Shown: positions 25,629 to 35,141, numbered from the stretch's first letter. The stretch is 64,000 bases of DNA from Maritimibacter sp. DP1N21-5 (GCF_019218295.1 NZ_JAHUZF010000007.1:62001-126000), one strand, 5' to 3'. Numbers and translations are program-made. Notes: a model not told the origin generated them from the sequence alone.

Positions 25629-26699
25629 ATGGCAACGCGGCGCGGTTTCCTCGCGGGTTTCCTCGCGGCATCAGCCACGCCTCGTCTCGGCTGGGCCTCG
25701 GTCGGCTCTCCATCCTTCCTCGCGGCCGCCGGGCGACCGGACGGGTCCTATTCGCTGCACGGTTTGACCTCGGCCGGATTGGAGACGTTTTCCATCCCGC
25801 TTCCGGCCCGTGGGCACGCCGCCTGCGGACACCCGACACGGGCCGAGGCCATCGGGTTTGCCCGGCGACCCGGCACCTTCGCGCTTGTTATCGATTGTCC
25901 GACCGGGAACGTGACGCATGAGCTTGCCACACCCAAGGGGCGGCAGTTCAACGGACACGGTGCCTACTCCGCCGACGGTGCGCTCCTTTTCACGTCCGAA
26001 CAAATGGCCGAAGGGTCCAAAGGGCTTATCGGCGTCTGGGACACCAGGGATTTCGCCCGGATCGACGAGGTGCCCAGCCACGGAATCGGCCCGCACGAGA
26101 TCCTGCTCATGCCGGACGGCAAGACGCTTGTCATCGCCAACGGCGGGATCGAAACCGACGGCTGGGACCGGGAGAAGCTCAACCTCGACAGGATGCGTCC
26201 GAACCTGACCTATCTCGGGACGGACGGACGGCATCTGGAAACGTTGGAGCTAGCGACGGAGCTGCACAAGAACTCGATCCGTCACATCGCCATCCGCAAG
26301 GACGGCCTCGTCGCCTTTGCCATGCAGTGGGAAGGCGAGCCGGGCGCAGCGACGCCACTTCTGGGCCTTCATCGGCGGGGCGAAACACCTCTGCTTGCCG
26401 AGGCTCCTCTCGCCGACGAACTGCTCATGCAGGGCTATGCGGGATCCATCGCCTTTGCGGGCAGTGGCGCGGAAGTCGCGATCACCTCACCCAAAGGCGG
26501 GCGTGTTCATCGGTTCTCGGTAGACGGCAGTTTCCTCGGCGCGGTCAGCCGCGCAGAAGTCTGCGGGCTCGCCCCGCTGGAAGAGGGCTTTCTCGCCACC
26601 GATGGACTGGGCGGCATGATCGCCCTCGGCCCCGACGGCCCCACCTTTCTCGGACGGTCCGATGTCGCCTGGGACAACCATCTGGTGTCCCTGGCCTGA
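25629..26699 (+). CDS. DUF1513 beta-propeller protein with Tat signal
   Basis: A 356-residue protein beginning MATRRGFLAGFLAASATPRLG, a twin-arginine signal. The mature part has repeated beta-strand blocks (GAYSADGALLFTSEQ, PHEILLMPDGKTLVIANGG) typical of DUF1513 propellers. This family commonly follows imelysin-DUF1111-imelysin genes. Tat export suggests a cofactor or metal loaded in the cytoplasm. It is the last gene of the iron operon. No precise activity is known. Confidence 0.82.
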   Translation: MATRRGFLAGFLAASATPRLGWASVGSPSFLAAAGRPDGSYSLHGLTSAGLETFSIPLPARGHAACGHPTRAEAIGFARRPGTFALVIDCPTGNVTHELATPKGRQFNGHGAYSADGALLFTSEQMAEGSKGLIGVWDTRDFARIDEVPSHGIGPHEILLMPDGKTLVIANGGIETDGWDREKLNLDRMRPNLTYLGTDGRHLETLELATELHKNSIRHIAIRKDGLVAFAMQWEGEPGAATPLLGLHRRGETPLLAEAPLADELLMQGYAGSIAFAGSGAEVAITSPKGGRVHRFSVDGSFLGAVSRAEVCGLAPLEEGFLATDGLGGMIALGPDGPTFLGRSDVAWDNHLVSLA

Positions 26700-26943
26700 T
26701 CATCCGACCGCTGTCCTCAAATTAGTCTTCTGAAATCAGGATACGGGAACCGCAATATCCGAAGCTGTGGTAGACTTGGGTGGGACTCAGGACTCACCCG
26801 GTAACGCATCGGGCTCACCGCGGCTAGTTCTGTTGTTTCCATGAGATAGTTACCGATGGCCGTCTTGGGTTGACTGGCAGCAATCCACGTGGTCCGACCC
26901 TGCCATAGCAAATCCGCTTCTCTCTCCAAAGGGGGTAACGACA
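26700..26943. other. Intergenic region of unlike composition
   Basis: This 244-bp gap is visibly more AT-rich than the flanking operons. A minus-strand open frame (26717-26944) begins with TTG and has no family I recognise, so it is not called. A GGGGGT ribosome site for the next gene lies at the right end. No direct repeat of the tRNA 3' end was found. Confidence 0.4.
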
Positions 26944-27729
26944 ATGCTGAAGTCTATTCTCACCACCGCCCTGATTACTCTGGCTATGCCTGGAACGAGT
27001 GTTGCTGATGAAACGATGGACGCGCGGAACACGCCAATATCTTCGCTGGATTTCAAGGTGATGCAATCGAAGGACATCGCAAGATTGGCCGGTGATCTTA
27101 CCGCATTCGCCAAGGGCGAACGGCGTGCCGCCCAAGATCTGGCTATGGAGACAATCACTCACGAACAGCGCTTTGGCGCGCCAGACCCAAAGGTACGGTT
27201 CGTTATTCTGGCCGACCTCCTCTGCGAGCATTGCACAACGCTCATGCGTACGTTGGTGACGCAATCCTCGGCCTTTGACGAATCTGGCATCCAGATCGTC
27301 CTGAGAGGCATTCCTGCTACCGAATGGGGTACGTTGCCGTTGAACGGTCTCCTCTACTGCCTCGCCGACGGTGATGGCACCCGTTACGCGCAGCTTTTCA
27401 CCCATATCGGCGACAACATTGCTGATCTCGCAATTGGCGACAATCTGGCCCAGTTCTTTACGATGGCGGGGTTTTCCAGAGATCACTTGGAAAACTGTGC
27501 GGGTCACATCGGCTGGTATCAGAAGGCCGTTTCGGACATAGACAACTTCATCGCGGGTTGCGAGGCACTCGGCTGCAACCGCGTTTCTTCAGACGCCGCC
27601 TCCCTGCAAGTGCCTGTCATTATCCGCGACGACTCGCCAAGAGGCGTTGGCCCGATCCGTTTCTCCGCGGTCGGAATCGGTGCTGCCAGTTTCGATCAGC
27701 TGCTCGAGGAGTGGATGTCGAAACAGTAA
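26944..27729 (+). CDS. Secreted DsbA/thioredoxin-like protein with CxxC
   Basis: A 261-residue protein with signal peptide MLKSILTTALITLAMPGTSV. The thioredoxin-like core reads RFVILADLLCEHC (C94-E-H-C97), then IQIVLRGIPATEWG and a C-terminal VPVIIRDD with the cis-Pro. It resembles periplasmic DsbA/Com1-type disulfide proteins. Extra cysteines occur at CAGH, GCEALGC. Codon use and composition are less GC-rich than neighbours, and it lies beside tRNA-Thr, so horizontal arrival is possible. Its partner oxidase or substrate is not in view. Confidence 0.65.
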   Translation: MLKSILTTALITLAMPGTSVADETMDARNTPISSLDFKVMQSKDIARLAGDLTAFAKGERRAAQDLAMETITHEQRFGAPDPKVRFVILADLLCEHCTTLMRTLVTQSSAFDESGIQIVLRGIPATEWGTLPLNGLLYCLADGDGTRYAQLFTHIGDNIADLAIGDNLAQFFTMAGFSRDHLENCAGHIGWYQKAVSDIDNFIAGCEALGCNRVSSDAASLQVPVIIRDDSPRGVGPIRFSAVGIGAASFDQLLEEWMSKQ

Positions 27730-27808
27730 TGCGAGGTTCGCGCTCACATAACTGCGGCACCCCTCGGAGAGGTTTCCTGGCCGCAGAAACACTTGATTGA
27801 CCCCGAAG

Positions 27809-27884
27809 TGGTGCCGGTGAAGGGACTCGAACCCCCGACCCCATCATTACGAATGACGTGCTCTACCAGCTGAGCTACACCGGC
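27809..27884 (-). tRNA. tRNA-Thr (anticodon CGT)
   Basis: Read on the minus strand, a complete 76-nt cloverleaf is present. The 7-bp acceptor stem is GCCGGTG/CACCGGC with discriminator A and encoded CCA. The D arm is GCTC/GAGC, the anticodon stem CGTCA/TGATG with loop TTCGTAA (anticodon CGT), and the T loop TTCGAGT. It reads ACG threonine codons. Confidence 0.95.
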
Positions 27885-28001
27885 ACACCGCTTCGGTGGG
27901 CGGGACATAGCACCGGCCAACGGGCGTGTGTAGACCAAAAATGACGTCCGCAGCGACGACGTGGCAATGGGCGGCAAGATCCCCTCGACAGGCGACCGGG
28001 A

Positions 28002-29516
28002 TCAGCTTGCCCGTTTCGCCTCGGCGGATTCCTTGGGGTCCTGATCAAGGACTTCGACCGCCGCCGCCTGTGTCTCGGGCTGCATGTCGATCCCGGATTC
28101 GCCCGCGTGCAGGACATCGCCGGGCTCGGGCCCGATCTCGGGACCACCAACAAGAAGTGCGTCCATCTTCGCACCGCCGGGCATCTTCACGGCCTTCTCA
28201 TCCGGTTCTTTCCACGACAGCGTGTCGAAGGCCCCGCAGTTCACGCAGACCGGCGTCCAGTCGCCGTGCACCTGGTGGCACTTGTCGCAAACCCACTGGA
28301 ACCCGCGCGGCGCGACGACGGCGCGTGCGAGGATGGCACGCACTTCCGCGTCGGCAGTCCCCATGCCGCGTTCTGCGGCTGCCAGAAGCGACAGGTTCCG
28401 TTGCGTCGGGTGCACGTCCGGCAGATCGCCCAGCGCCTTCTTGGCCTCCACGAAATCCTCGGCGGCGAGGTGGAGCTCTGCTTTCAGCATCTTGGTTTCC
28501 GGATGGTCCGGATGCGCCTTGAAGAATGGGGCGAAGCGTTTGATCCGCGCCTCCGGGGTCTCGTTCGGCTCGATCTCGGCAAAGGCTTCGGCAATGTCGG
28601 GATGCGGATTGACTTTCCAGGTCTTGGTCAACACCCGTGCAGCATAGCGCGGGTTGTCCTGACCGAGGTAGGATTTCGACGCCAGAACCGCACCGGGAAT
28701 GAGGTCGGGCGACTTCTTGTTCGCCTCGATCGCCGCCTCACGGGCCCGGATGGAATTGCCGTCCTCGAAGATCCCCTTGGCCTCCTGCAAAGCCAGCACT
28801 GCATCGCGCCGCTTGCCCACATCCTTCGGAAGCGCGCCGGTCTTCACCTTCTTCCCCAGTGTCTCCCGCGCGCCGTGCCAGTCGTTCTGTGTCGCTTGCA
28901 AGGCCAGAAGCACATCTCCCGTCTCGGCATGCTGCGGCTTCAACTGGAATGCCTTCTCGGCGAGCTTGAGCGCGGTGCCCGTGTCACCTTCTTCCAGTTT
29001 TTGCTTCATGAGTCCGCGCACCCCGACGAACCGGGTCCGTTCGTCCGCAAGCAACCGCTTGTAAACCTCGGTCGCCTTGCGCCGGTCGCCGGCCATTTCT
29101 GCGGCCTGAGCCGTGATGAGGTTGGTCAGTTCCGGACGACGCAGGTAACGCTCGGCCTTGGTCGCCTTGGTAATCGCGACGCGCTCTTCACCCGACGCGA
29201 GCGCCATCATTCCCTCCGCGAGCGCCTCGTAGCCCTTGCGTTCGCGGTTACGGTCGAAGGCCCGCGAAATCGCCGTCTCGTCCCCGTTCAGGAACCGTAC
29301 GATGGCCACGATCAGGCTTGCGAGCTTCAGGAAAAGGTAGAGCACCACCACCAGAACGATCAGCGCAATCGCGGCCTGCAGGGCGCCGAGGTTGAACTCC
29401 TGCGCACCCACGTCGATGCGGATGCCGCCATCCGTCTCCAACAGGTAGACGGCGCCCATCGTGGCCGCGCCGATCAGGACGACGAACAGGACGATCTTGA
29501 AAAGGGACCAGAGCAT
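28002..29516 (-). CDS. HemY-domain membrane protein with C-terminal zinc ribbon
   Basis: A 504-residue inner-membrane protein. Two N-terminal transmembrane helices (about 3-27 and 46-70) precede tetratricopeptide-like helices, the HemY_N/HemY arrangement. Near residues 408-435 a rubredoxin-like zinc ribbon appears (VCDKCHQVHGDWTPVCVNC), like that of LapB/YciM. A Pro/Glu-rich tail follows. It starts nine bases after mic60 in the hemD-mic60-hemY operon. HemY proteins are linked to late heme synthesis, but the exact role is unknown. It is not the HemY protoporphyrinogen oxidase of Gram-positive bacteria. Confidence 0.82.
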   Translation of the reverse strand: MLWSLFKIVLFVVLIGAATMGAVYLLETDGGIRIDVGAQEFNLGALQAAIALIVLVVVLYLFLKLASLIVAIVRFLNGDETAISRAFDRNRERKGYEALAEGMMALASGEERVAITKATKAERYLRRPELTNLITAQAAEMAGDRRKATEVYKRLLADERTRFVGVRGLMKQKLEEGDTGTALKLAEKAFQLKPQHAETGDVLLALQATQNDWHGARETLGKKVKTGALPKDVGKRRDAVLALQEAKGIFEDGNSIRAREAAIEANKKSPDLIPGAVLASKSYLGQDNPRYAARVLTKTWKVNPHPDIAEAFAEIEPNETPEARIKRFAPFFKAHPDHPETKMLKAELHLAAEDFVEAKKALGDLPDVHPTQRNLSLLAAAERGMGTADAEVRAILARAVVAPRGFQWVCDKCHQVHGDWTPVCVNCGAFDTLSWKEPDEKAVKMPGGAKMDALLVGGPEIGPEPGDVLHAGESGIDMQPETQAAAVEVLDQDPKESAEAKRAS

Positions 29517-29525
29517 CGCGTCCTC

Positions 29526-30860
29526 CTATTGATTGAGACTGTCGGCCAGCGCGGACCCGGCCGCGATGGCATCCCGACGGGTTTCCGCTAGGTCCACCCA
29601 CTCCGCCATGGCGGGTTGCGCGGCATCGGGAAGCGTGGCGACTTCGGAAAGGGCTTCGTCCAACCGTCCGTTGTGCAGAGCGAACTCCGCACGCGACAGG
29701 ATCGCGTCAGGGTCATCGCCTTCTTTCGGCTCGAGCGATCTGGTTCCGAACTGCACCCGGAAGAACGCTTCGCCGCGACCGATCGTTCCGTCCTCCACCG
29801 CTTGACGCAGCGCGGCATCCAGCGCGGCACGGGCGCTTTCCGGGAACTGCTCCTGAAGCGTTGCAAGCGTCGGGACGCCGTCACTCGCGACAGAAGCCAA
29901 GGCCTGTGGCGCTTCTTCACCGGTTGCCGTCGTCAGTTCGGACAGGGACTCGTTAAAGGGCTGGCCTGTGTCCAGCGCCGCCATGATACGCGACAATGCC
30001 GCACGGGCCGAAGCGGCCTGTGCATTGGCCGCGGCCTGCGCTTGGAGCTCTTCGGCCGCCGCCTGATTTTCCCGGATCGTGTTCAGTTCGCTATCGAGCA
30101 TTGCCCGCATGTCGGCCAACTCGCGCTCATAAGCTGCGGCAGCCGCCTCGGCAGCCTCCGCACTGTCGCCCGGCGCCATCTTCTCGAGCGCGTCGAGCCG
30201 TCCGGCCATGGCATCGAGACGCTCGGACAGATCGGTCACACTGCCCTGCACAGCCTCTAGGTCGCCCCGCAGCGCCTCTCCCGCGTCCAACGCGCTGGTG
30301 TCCGCCTCCAGCGCCGCGATGGCGCTTTCCGCCTGCCCAAGCTGGGCCGTCAGGTCGTCGATCCGCCCCGCGTTCTGCGCGATGGCGTCGCCGGTCGGGT
30401 CCTGATCCGATCCGAAGGGCCAGCCGCCGTTCGCATATTGCGCCGCCCCGAAGCCGAGGATCCCGGCGATAAGCCCACCCGCGACGAGCCCGGCGAAACC
30501 ACCCGTTGATTTCTGCTGCACGACGACGGGCGGCGGGGGGCTGACTTCGGAGTCTCGCTCGGCTTCGACGGAACCATCCTCGGTCTCCGCCTTCGACCAC
30601 GGGGCCGTAGGCGGCGTGTCTGTGCCGTCGGCAATCCCGTCGGCACGACCAGCGGCGTCGTCGTGGGTGGGGTCCACTGTTTCCAGTCCGCTTGGCGTAT
30701 CAGCCGCCTCGGGAATTGCTGTCTCTTCAGTATCCTTTGCGCTGTCTTCGACGATCTCGGCGTCCTCGATATCGTCCGGCAGCTTCGACTCGGTCCCATT
30801 CCCCTCGTCGACGGAGTTCTGATCGTCACTCTCCCGGCCGGGTTTCGGAGTTTTCGCCAC
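29526..30860 (-). CDS. Mitofilin/Mic60 homologue
   Basis: A 444-residue protein with a long acidic N-terminal segment, one membrane helix at about 120-142 (GGFAGLVAGGLIAGILGFG), and a coiled coil rich in Ala/Glu/Gln (about 155-290). The C-terminal mitofilin signature follows (RFQFGTRSLEPKEGDDPDAI-type, seen as VQFGTRSLEPKEGDDPDAIL). Alphaproteobacterial Mic60 shapes intracytoplasmic membranes and contacts the outer membrane; its gene is known to sit between hemD and hemY, exactly as here. The large low-complexity N-terminus is usual. Confidence 0.85.
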   Translation of the reverse strand: MAKTPKPGRESDDQNSVDEGNGTESKLPDDIEDAEIVEDSAKDTEETAIPEAADTPSGLETVDPTHDDAAGRADGIADGTDTPPTAPWSKAETEDGSVEAERDSEVSPPPPVVVQQKSTGGFAGLVAGGLIAGILGFGAAQYANGGWPFGSDQDPTGDAIAQNAGRIDDLTAQLGQAESAIAALEADTSALDAGEALRGDLEAVQGSVTDLSERLDAMAGRLDALEKMAPGDSAEAAEAAAAAYERELADMRAMLDSELNTIRENQAAAEELQAQAAANAQAASARAALSRIMAALDTGQPFNESLSELTTATGEEAPQALASVASDGVPTLATLQEQFPESARAALDAALRQAVEDGTIGRGEAFFRVQFGTRSLEPKEGDDPDAILSRAEFALHNGRLDEALSEVATLPDAAQPAMAEWVDLAETRRDAIAAGSALADSLNQ

Positions 30861-30932
30861 AGCGTGCCCTTTCGATTCTCTGCGCCGGAAGGCGTCGAGT
30901 TTTCCTGACCTTAGCTAGGGGCCCTCCGGGTC

Positions 30933-31619
30933 TCAAGCAACCTCCCCGCTCAGCGCCGCGACAATCCGCGCGAACATCTCGTCCCCATCGGGTCGCGCGC
31001 AGACCTCGCAATCGCGGCCGGTCGCTTCAAGCCAGGCGCGCGCCACCGCCGGGGACAAGGCTATCACTTGAACACTTAACCCCAGAGCGGGCACTTGCGT
31101 TCCGACCAATGTCGCCGACCGAGGGGACCACAGCGGCAGCACGGCCGGCTCGTCACCCATGAGCGTCTCAACCGTGTGGGCGGACAGGTCCAGCGCGCGC
31201 TGGTCGTAGACGACGGCATCATGCGTCTCTATTCCAGCGGAACTAAGCCGTTTCGCGATGTCGCCGACCGTTACCGCACCATGCGGATGCAGGAGCGGTC
31301 CCTCGGCATCGAGCCGCGATACGAGGTCATCGGCGTCTTTCGCGATCAGACGCACATCGGCCCCGCATCCGGCCGCCGTCCGGGCCCCCACGACATAGGC
31401 CGGGACGCCCGCGAGCGAGGGCAGGAACGGCGCAGCGTTCTGCGAGGTCAGGATCACCCCGCGGTAGGCGCTCAGATCGACAGGCGCTCCCGTCGCCATG
31501 ATCTCGAGGACCGGCGACGTCAGGATCCTTGCGGCCGGCAGAAGACGGGACACGCGGTCCGCGACCTGAGCGGACTGCGCTGCGGGCCGCGTCAGAACAA
31601 GGGTCGGGGCTTTTGTCAT
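30933..31619 (-). CDS. hemD: Uroporphyrinogen-III synthase
   Basis: A 228-residue two-domain protein fitting HemD. Landmarks are [15 protein letters not shown] at the start, [23 protein letters not shown] and [11 protein letters not shown] between domains, then [11 protein letters not shown] (the conserved F/WxSxxxA position) and [12 protein letters not shown]. It closes and isomerises hydroxymethylbilane to uroporphyrinogen III in heme and chlorophyll synthesis. HemD is poorly conserved, but the neighbours mic60 and hemY and the divergent tsaD give strong support. hemC is not adjacent in this window. Confidence 0.88.
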   Translation of the reverse strand: MTKAPTLVLTRPAAQSAQVADRVSRLLPAARILTSPVLEIMATGAPVDLSAYRGVILTSQNAAPFLPSLAGVPAYVVGARTAAGCGADVRLIAKDADDLVSRLDAEGPLLHPHGAVTVGDIAKRLSSAGIETHDAVVYDQRALDLSAHTVETLMGDEPAVLPLWSPRSATLVGTQVPALGLSVQVIALSPAVARAWLEATGRDCEVCARPDGDEMFARIVAALSGEVA

Positions 31620-31719
31620 GGCGCGGAGCTACCTTGGCTGCGGTCGCGGCTGGGCCTCGGGATGGACGGCGACCAGTGTCGTTGCTATCCCGTCACTGAC
31701 ATTCACACAACTGGCCAGC

Positions 31720-32814
31720 ATGACCGACACCCTGACCATCCTCGGACTGGAAAGCAGCTGCGACGATACCGCCGCCGCGATCGTCCGCGCGACGGGCGAC
31801 GAGGCCGTGATCCTGTCGTCAGTGGTGGACGGACAGATCGACCTCCATGCGGATTTCGGCGGCGTGGTCCCGGAGATCGCGGCGCGCGCGCATACCGAGA
31901 AGCTCGATCTCTGTGTCGATGCCGCGCTGGAGCAGGCCGGTCTGACGCTCTCTGATATCGACGCCATCGCCGTGACGGCCGGGCCCGGCCTGATCGGCGG
32001 CGTGCTTGCGGGTGTCATGCTGGCAAAAGGACTGTCGGCCGCGACTGGCAAGCCGATGATCGGCGTGAACCACCTTGCCGGGCATGCCCTGACGCCGCGT
32101 CTGACGGAGGGGGCGGGGTTCCCCTACCTCATGCTGCTCGTGTCCGGTGGACATTGTCAGTTCCTGATCGCCAAGGGCGCGGACGACTTCGAGCGCCTTG
32201 GCGGCACGATTGACGATGCCCCCGGCGAGGCCTTCGACAAGACGGCGCGGCTCCTTGGGCTTGCTCAACCCGGCGGCCCCTCGGTCGAGGCCGAAGCGGC
32301 AAATGGCGATCCCAAGCGGTTCCGGTTGCCCCGCCCGCTTCTGGACCGTCCCGATTGCGACATGAGCTTCTCCGGCCTGAAGACCGCGCTCCTGCGGGAA
32401 CGTGACCGGCTGATCGAGGCGCAGGGCGGGATCACGCGGCAGGACCGCGCCGATCTTTGCGCGGGCTTCCAATCCGCCGTGGCCGATGTCCTCGCCGCCA
32501 AGACGCGCCGCGCCCTCGCATCCTATCTCGCGCTTGCTCCCGCGACACCGATGCTCGCCGTCGCCGGTGGCGTGGCCGCGAACAAGCAGGTTCGCGCCGC
32601 GTTAGAGACTGTTTGCGCGAAGGCCGGCGTCACCTTCACGGCACCCCCGCTCGCGCTCTGCACCGACAATGCGGCGATGATCGCCTGGGCCGGCGCCGAG
32701 CTGTTCCGGCTTGGACGGCAAGACGACCTGACGCTCGCCGCCCGCCCGCGCTGGCCGCTGGACAGGGGGGCGATGCCGATGCTCGGGTCTGGAAAAAAAG
32801 GGGCAAAGGCATGA
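31720..32814 (+). CDS. tsaD: tRNA N6-adenosine threonylcarbamoyltransferase TsaD
   Basis: A 364-residue protein beginning with the family signature [16 protein letters not shown]. Metal-binding [32 protein letters not shown] and the late [13 protein letters not shown] and [10 protein letters not shown] blocks are all present. TsaD completes t6A37 formation on ANN-decoding tRNAs with TsaB and TsaE; tsaE lies at 47905. The start at 31720 is chosen by homology; 34 further codons are open upstream. It is divergent from hemD and overlaps gpsA by four bases. Confidence 0.96.
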   Translation: MTDTLTILGLESSCDDTAAAIVRATGDEAVILSSVVDGQIDLHADFGGVVPEIAARAHTEKLDLCVDAALEQAGLTLSDIDAIAVTAGPGLIGGVLAGVMLAKGLSAATGKPMIGVNHLAGHALTPRLTEGAGFPYLMLLVSGGHCQFLIAKGADDFERLGGTIDDAPGEAFDKTARLLGLAQPGGPSVEAEAANGDPKRFRLPRPLLDRPDCDMSFSGLKTALLRERDRLIEAQGGITRQDRADLCAGFQSAVADVLAAKTRRALASYLALAPATPMLAVAGGVAANKQVRAALETVCAKAGVTFTAPPLALCTDNAAMIAWAGAELFRLGRQDDLTLAARPRWPLDRGAMPMLGSGKKGAKA

Positions 32815-33755
32815 GTGTTTCAATCCTTGGCGCTGGCGCTTTCGGCACGTCCCTGGCCATCGCCATCGCGCGCAACGGGACCCCGGTCACGCTCTGGGCC
32901 CGCGATGCCGGCGACATGGCGACCCGCCGCGAAAACACGCGCCGGTTGCCGTCTTTTCCCTTTCCCGAGGGACTGACAGTTACCGAGGATCTGACCGAAG
33001 GCTTGGCCGACCTGGTGCTGCTCGCGGTGCCGATGCAACAGCTTCGCGGGTTCCTCGCCGAACACTGCGACGTCCTGGCAGGGCGCACGTTGATCGCCAC
33101 TTGCAAGGGGATCGACCTGACCACCCACCAGGGTCCGGCGGAAATCATTGCCGAACGCTGCCCCACCGCGACGCCCGCACTTCTGTCCGGGCCCAGTTTT
33201 GCCGTCGATGTCGCTGCCGGGCTGCCGACCGCGCTGACCATCGCTGCTGCCGATCCCGAACCGCTGCAACGGCGGCTGAATGGCGGCAACTTGCGGCTCT
33301 ATCGGTCGACCGATCTTGTCGGCGTGGAGACCGGTGGGGCGATGAAGAACGTCATCGCCATCGCCTGCGGTCTGGCCATTGGGGCCGGGCTTGGCGAAAG
33401 CGCGCGGGCCGCTCTCCTGACCCGGGGGTTCGCCGAGATGAACCGCTTCGCGATCTGGCGCGGCGCGGAACCCGACACGCTCGCGGGGCTGTCGGGTTTT
33501 GGCGATCTCGCCCTGACGTCGACCTCGGAGAAATCCCGTAACTATGCCTTCGGTCTGGCACTCGGGCGCGGTGAAACCCCCGGAAGTGCCGGCACCGTGG
33601 AAGGCCGCGCGACGGCCAGAGCGGTGTCGAACGCCGCCCGCGACGCAGGCATCGAGATGCCGATCACCGATATGGTCGTCGCCGTCATCGACGGAAAACT
33701 GTCCATCACCGAGGCGAGCGAGATGCTCCTGGCCCGCCCGCTCAAGGAGGAATGA
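32811..33755 (+). CDS. gpsA: Glycerol-3-phosphate dehydrogenase [NAD(P)+]
   Basis: A 314-residue enzyme that makes sn-glycerol 3-phosphate for phospholipids. It has the Rossmann start [27 protein letters not shown]-type segment ([13 protein letters not shown]), [12 protein letters not shown], the catalytic-Lys region [15 protein letters not shown] and [21 protein letters not shown] 32811 overlaps the tsaD stop. The longer frame to 32457 lies within tsaD and is discarded. Confidence 0.95.
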   Translation: MSVSILGAGAFGTSLAIAIARNGTPVTLWARDAGDMATRRENTRRLPSFPFPEGLTVTEDLTEGLADLVLLAVPMQQLRGFLAEHCDVLAGRTLIATCKGIDLTTHQGPAEIIAERCPTATPALLSGPSFAVDVAAGLPTALTIAAADPEPLQRRLNGGNLRLYRSTDLVGVETGGAMKNVIAIACGLAIGAGLGESARAALLTRGFAEMNRFAIWRGAEPDTLAGLSGFGDLALTSTSEKSRNYAFGLALGRGETPGSAGTVEGRATARAVSNAARDAGIEMPITDMVVAVIDGKLSITEASEMLLARPLKEE

Positions 33756-34025
33756 ATGTACGCTCTCATCTGCACCGACAAACCCGGCGCTCTCGACATC
33801 CGCAAAGCCAACCGGGACGCCCACCTTGCCTATATCGCCGATACTGGAGTCGTGTTTCAGGCGGGCCCGTTTCTGAACGCGGAAGGTGACATGTCCGGGT
33901 CTCTGGTGATCCTGAACGTCGAGGACCGGGACGCGGCGCAGAACTGGGCCGAGAACGACCCCTACGCCAAGGCCGGGCTATTCGACAAGGTCCGCATCGA
34001 GGCCTGGAAGAAGGTCGTCGGCTGA
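33756..34025 (+). CDS. YciI family protein
   Basis: An 89-residue YciI protein: RDAHLAYIADTG contains the conserved His and the end of the first helix, followed by NWAENDPYAKAGLF, the family's DPYxxAGL motif. The biochemical role of YciI is not settled. It starts directly after the gpsA stop and overlaps the EVE gene by one base, so it belongs to the tsaD-gpsA operon. It is not closely similar to the YciI-like protein at 7540. Confidence 0.88.
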   Translation: MYALICTDKPGALDIRKANRDAHLAYIADTGVVFQAGPFLNAEGDMSGSLVILNVEDRDAAQNWAENDPYAKAGLFDKVRIEAWKKVVG

Positions 34026-34444
34026 TGCGCTACTGGCTGTTCAAATCCGAGCCCAACACATGGGGTTGGGACCATCAGGTCGCCAAGGGCGACGAGGGCC
34101 AGGAATGGGACGGCGTCCGCAATTACCAGGCGCGGAATTTCATGCGCGAGATGGCCGCCGGCGATCAGGGTTTCTTCTACCATTCGGTGGACGAGAAACG
34201 GGTTGTGGGCATCGTCGAGGTCTGTGCCGAAAGCCACCCTGACAGCACAACAGACGATGAGCGCTGGGACTGCGTCGATGTCCGCGCACTGCGACCCTTG
34301 GCGTCGCCCGTTACGCTGGACACGATCAAGTCGGACCCTCGGCTCGCCGAGATGGTGCTGGTCAAGAACTCCCGCCTGTCCGTGCAGCCGGTGACCGAGG
34401 ACGAATGGAACGTCGTCCTCGAGCTCGCCGGTGAAAAGATATAG
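34025..34444 (+). CDS. EVE domain protein
   Basis: A 139-residue EVE/PUA-like protein. The start MRYWLFKSEPNTWGWD, the WDGVRNYQARNFMR block and GFFYHSVDEK are characteristic. EVE domains bind modified bases in DNA or RNA. In Rhodobacterales this gene commonly sits beside tsaD-gpsA, which suggests a link to RNA modification. Last tightly linked gene of the run. Confidence 0.9.
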   Translation: MRYWLFKSEPNTWGWDHQVAKGDEGQEWDGVRNYQARNFMREMAAGDQGFFYHSVDEKRVVGIVEVCAESHPDSTTDDERWDCVDVRALRPLASPVTLDTIKSDPRLAEMVLVKNSRLSVQPVTEDEWNVVLELAGEKI

Positions 34445-34503
34445 CCGCGACAACCTGACGCATGCCAGAATGATCCCAGGGTAACAACGAAGGGGGAAAC
34501 CTC

Positions 34504-34896
34504 ATGGGAATTCTGAGTGTGATCGTGGCTGCGGTGGCCGCCTGGGTCTTTGGCGCCGTATGGTACATGCTGCTGGCGACACCCTGGCAACGGGTGTCCG
34601 GTGCGAACATGAACAGGGAAGGCAAGCCCCTGGGCGGCGCGCTTCCGTTCATCCTGTCCTTCATCGCCATGATCGTGGTCGCGGGCTTCATGCGCCACAT
34701 CTTCGCGATGTCCGGCATCGACACGGTGGGCAAGGGTCTGTTGTCCGGGCTTGGCGTCGGGCTGTTCTTCGTCAGCCCCTGGATCGTCATCAACAACGCA
34801 TACCCGGATCGGCCGTTCCTGCTGTCTGCCATCGACAGCGGCTATGCCGTGGGCGGATGCACGATCATGGGCGTGGTTCTCATGCTCTTCGCATGA
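34504..34896 (+). CDS. DUF1761 membrane protein
   Basis: A 130-residue protein with four hydrophobic helices. The opening IVAAVAAWVFGAVWYMLL and ISSG-like central segment followed by PFLLSAIDSGYAVGG fit DUF1761. Nothing is known of its function. A GAAGGGGGAAAC site lies before the start, and a 59-base gap separates it from the EVE gene. Confidence 0.8.
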   Translation: MGILSVIVAAVAAWVFGAVWYMLLATPWQRVSGANMNREGKPLGGALPFILSFIAMIVVAGFMRHIFAMSGIDTVGKGLLSGLGVGLFFVSPWIVINNAYPDRPFLLSAIDSGYAVGGCTIMGVVLMLFA

Positions 34897-34916
34897 GGGA
34901 GGACGCCTGAAAAAAC

Positions 34917-34950
34917 GAAGGGCCCGACCACCCCGATCGGACCCTTCTTC
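34917..34950. terminator. Terminator hairpin between convergent DUF1761 and DUF2853 genes
   Basis: GAAGGGCCCGA / TCGGACCCTTC, an 11-bp stem with one mismatch. On the minus strand a T6 run follows the stem, on the plus strand only TTCC. It can serve the leftward DUF2853 transcript and probably both. Confidence 0.7.
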
Positions 34951-35141
34951 CACCCCACGTGCTCCCTCAGCACCGCACGTGTCTCTGAAATTTGGTCCGA
35001 CCGTCCTGGCCGTGGTTTGGGTATAGCTTGCCGCGCTGGGCCGCTCAATCTTTCCTTGCTTCGACTTTTCGTCAAAACCGCGCGACCCATGCACAGAGGG
35101 CCGGCCCATATGCCAGCCCTCCTGCGTTCAAACCGGTGCCG

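Noticed and set aside
26717-27507. Minus-strand frames across the intergenic gap and the DsbA-like gene
   Set aside because: No ribosome site or recognisable domain; the plus-strand gene has a signal peptide and a CxxC motif.
27753-27785. TGCGGC / GCCGCA hairpin between the DsbA-like gene and tRNA-Thr as a terminator
   Set aside because: Only a 6-bp outer stem, no T tract on either strand; too weak to call.
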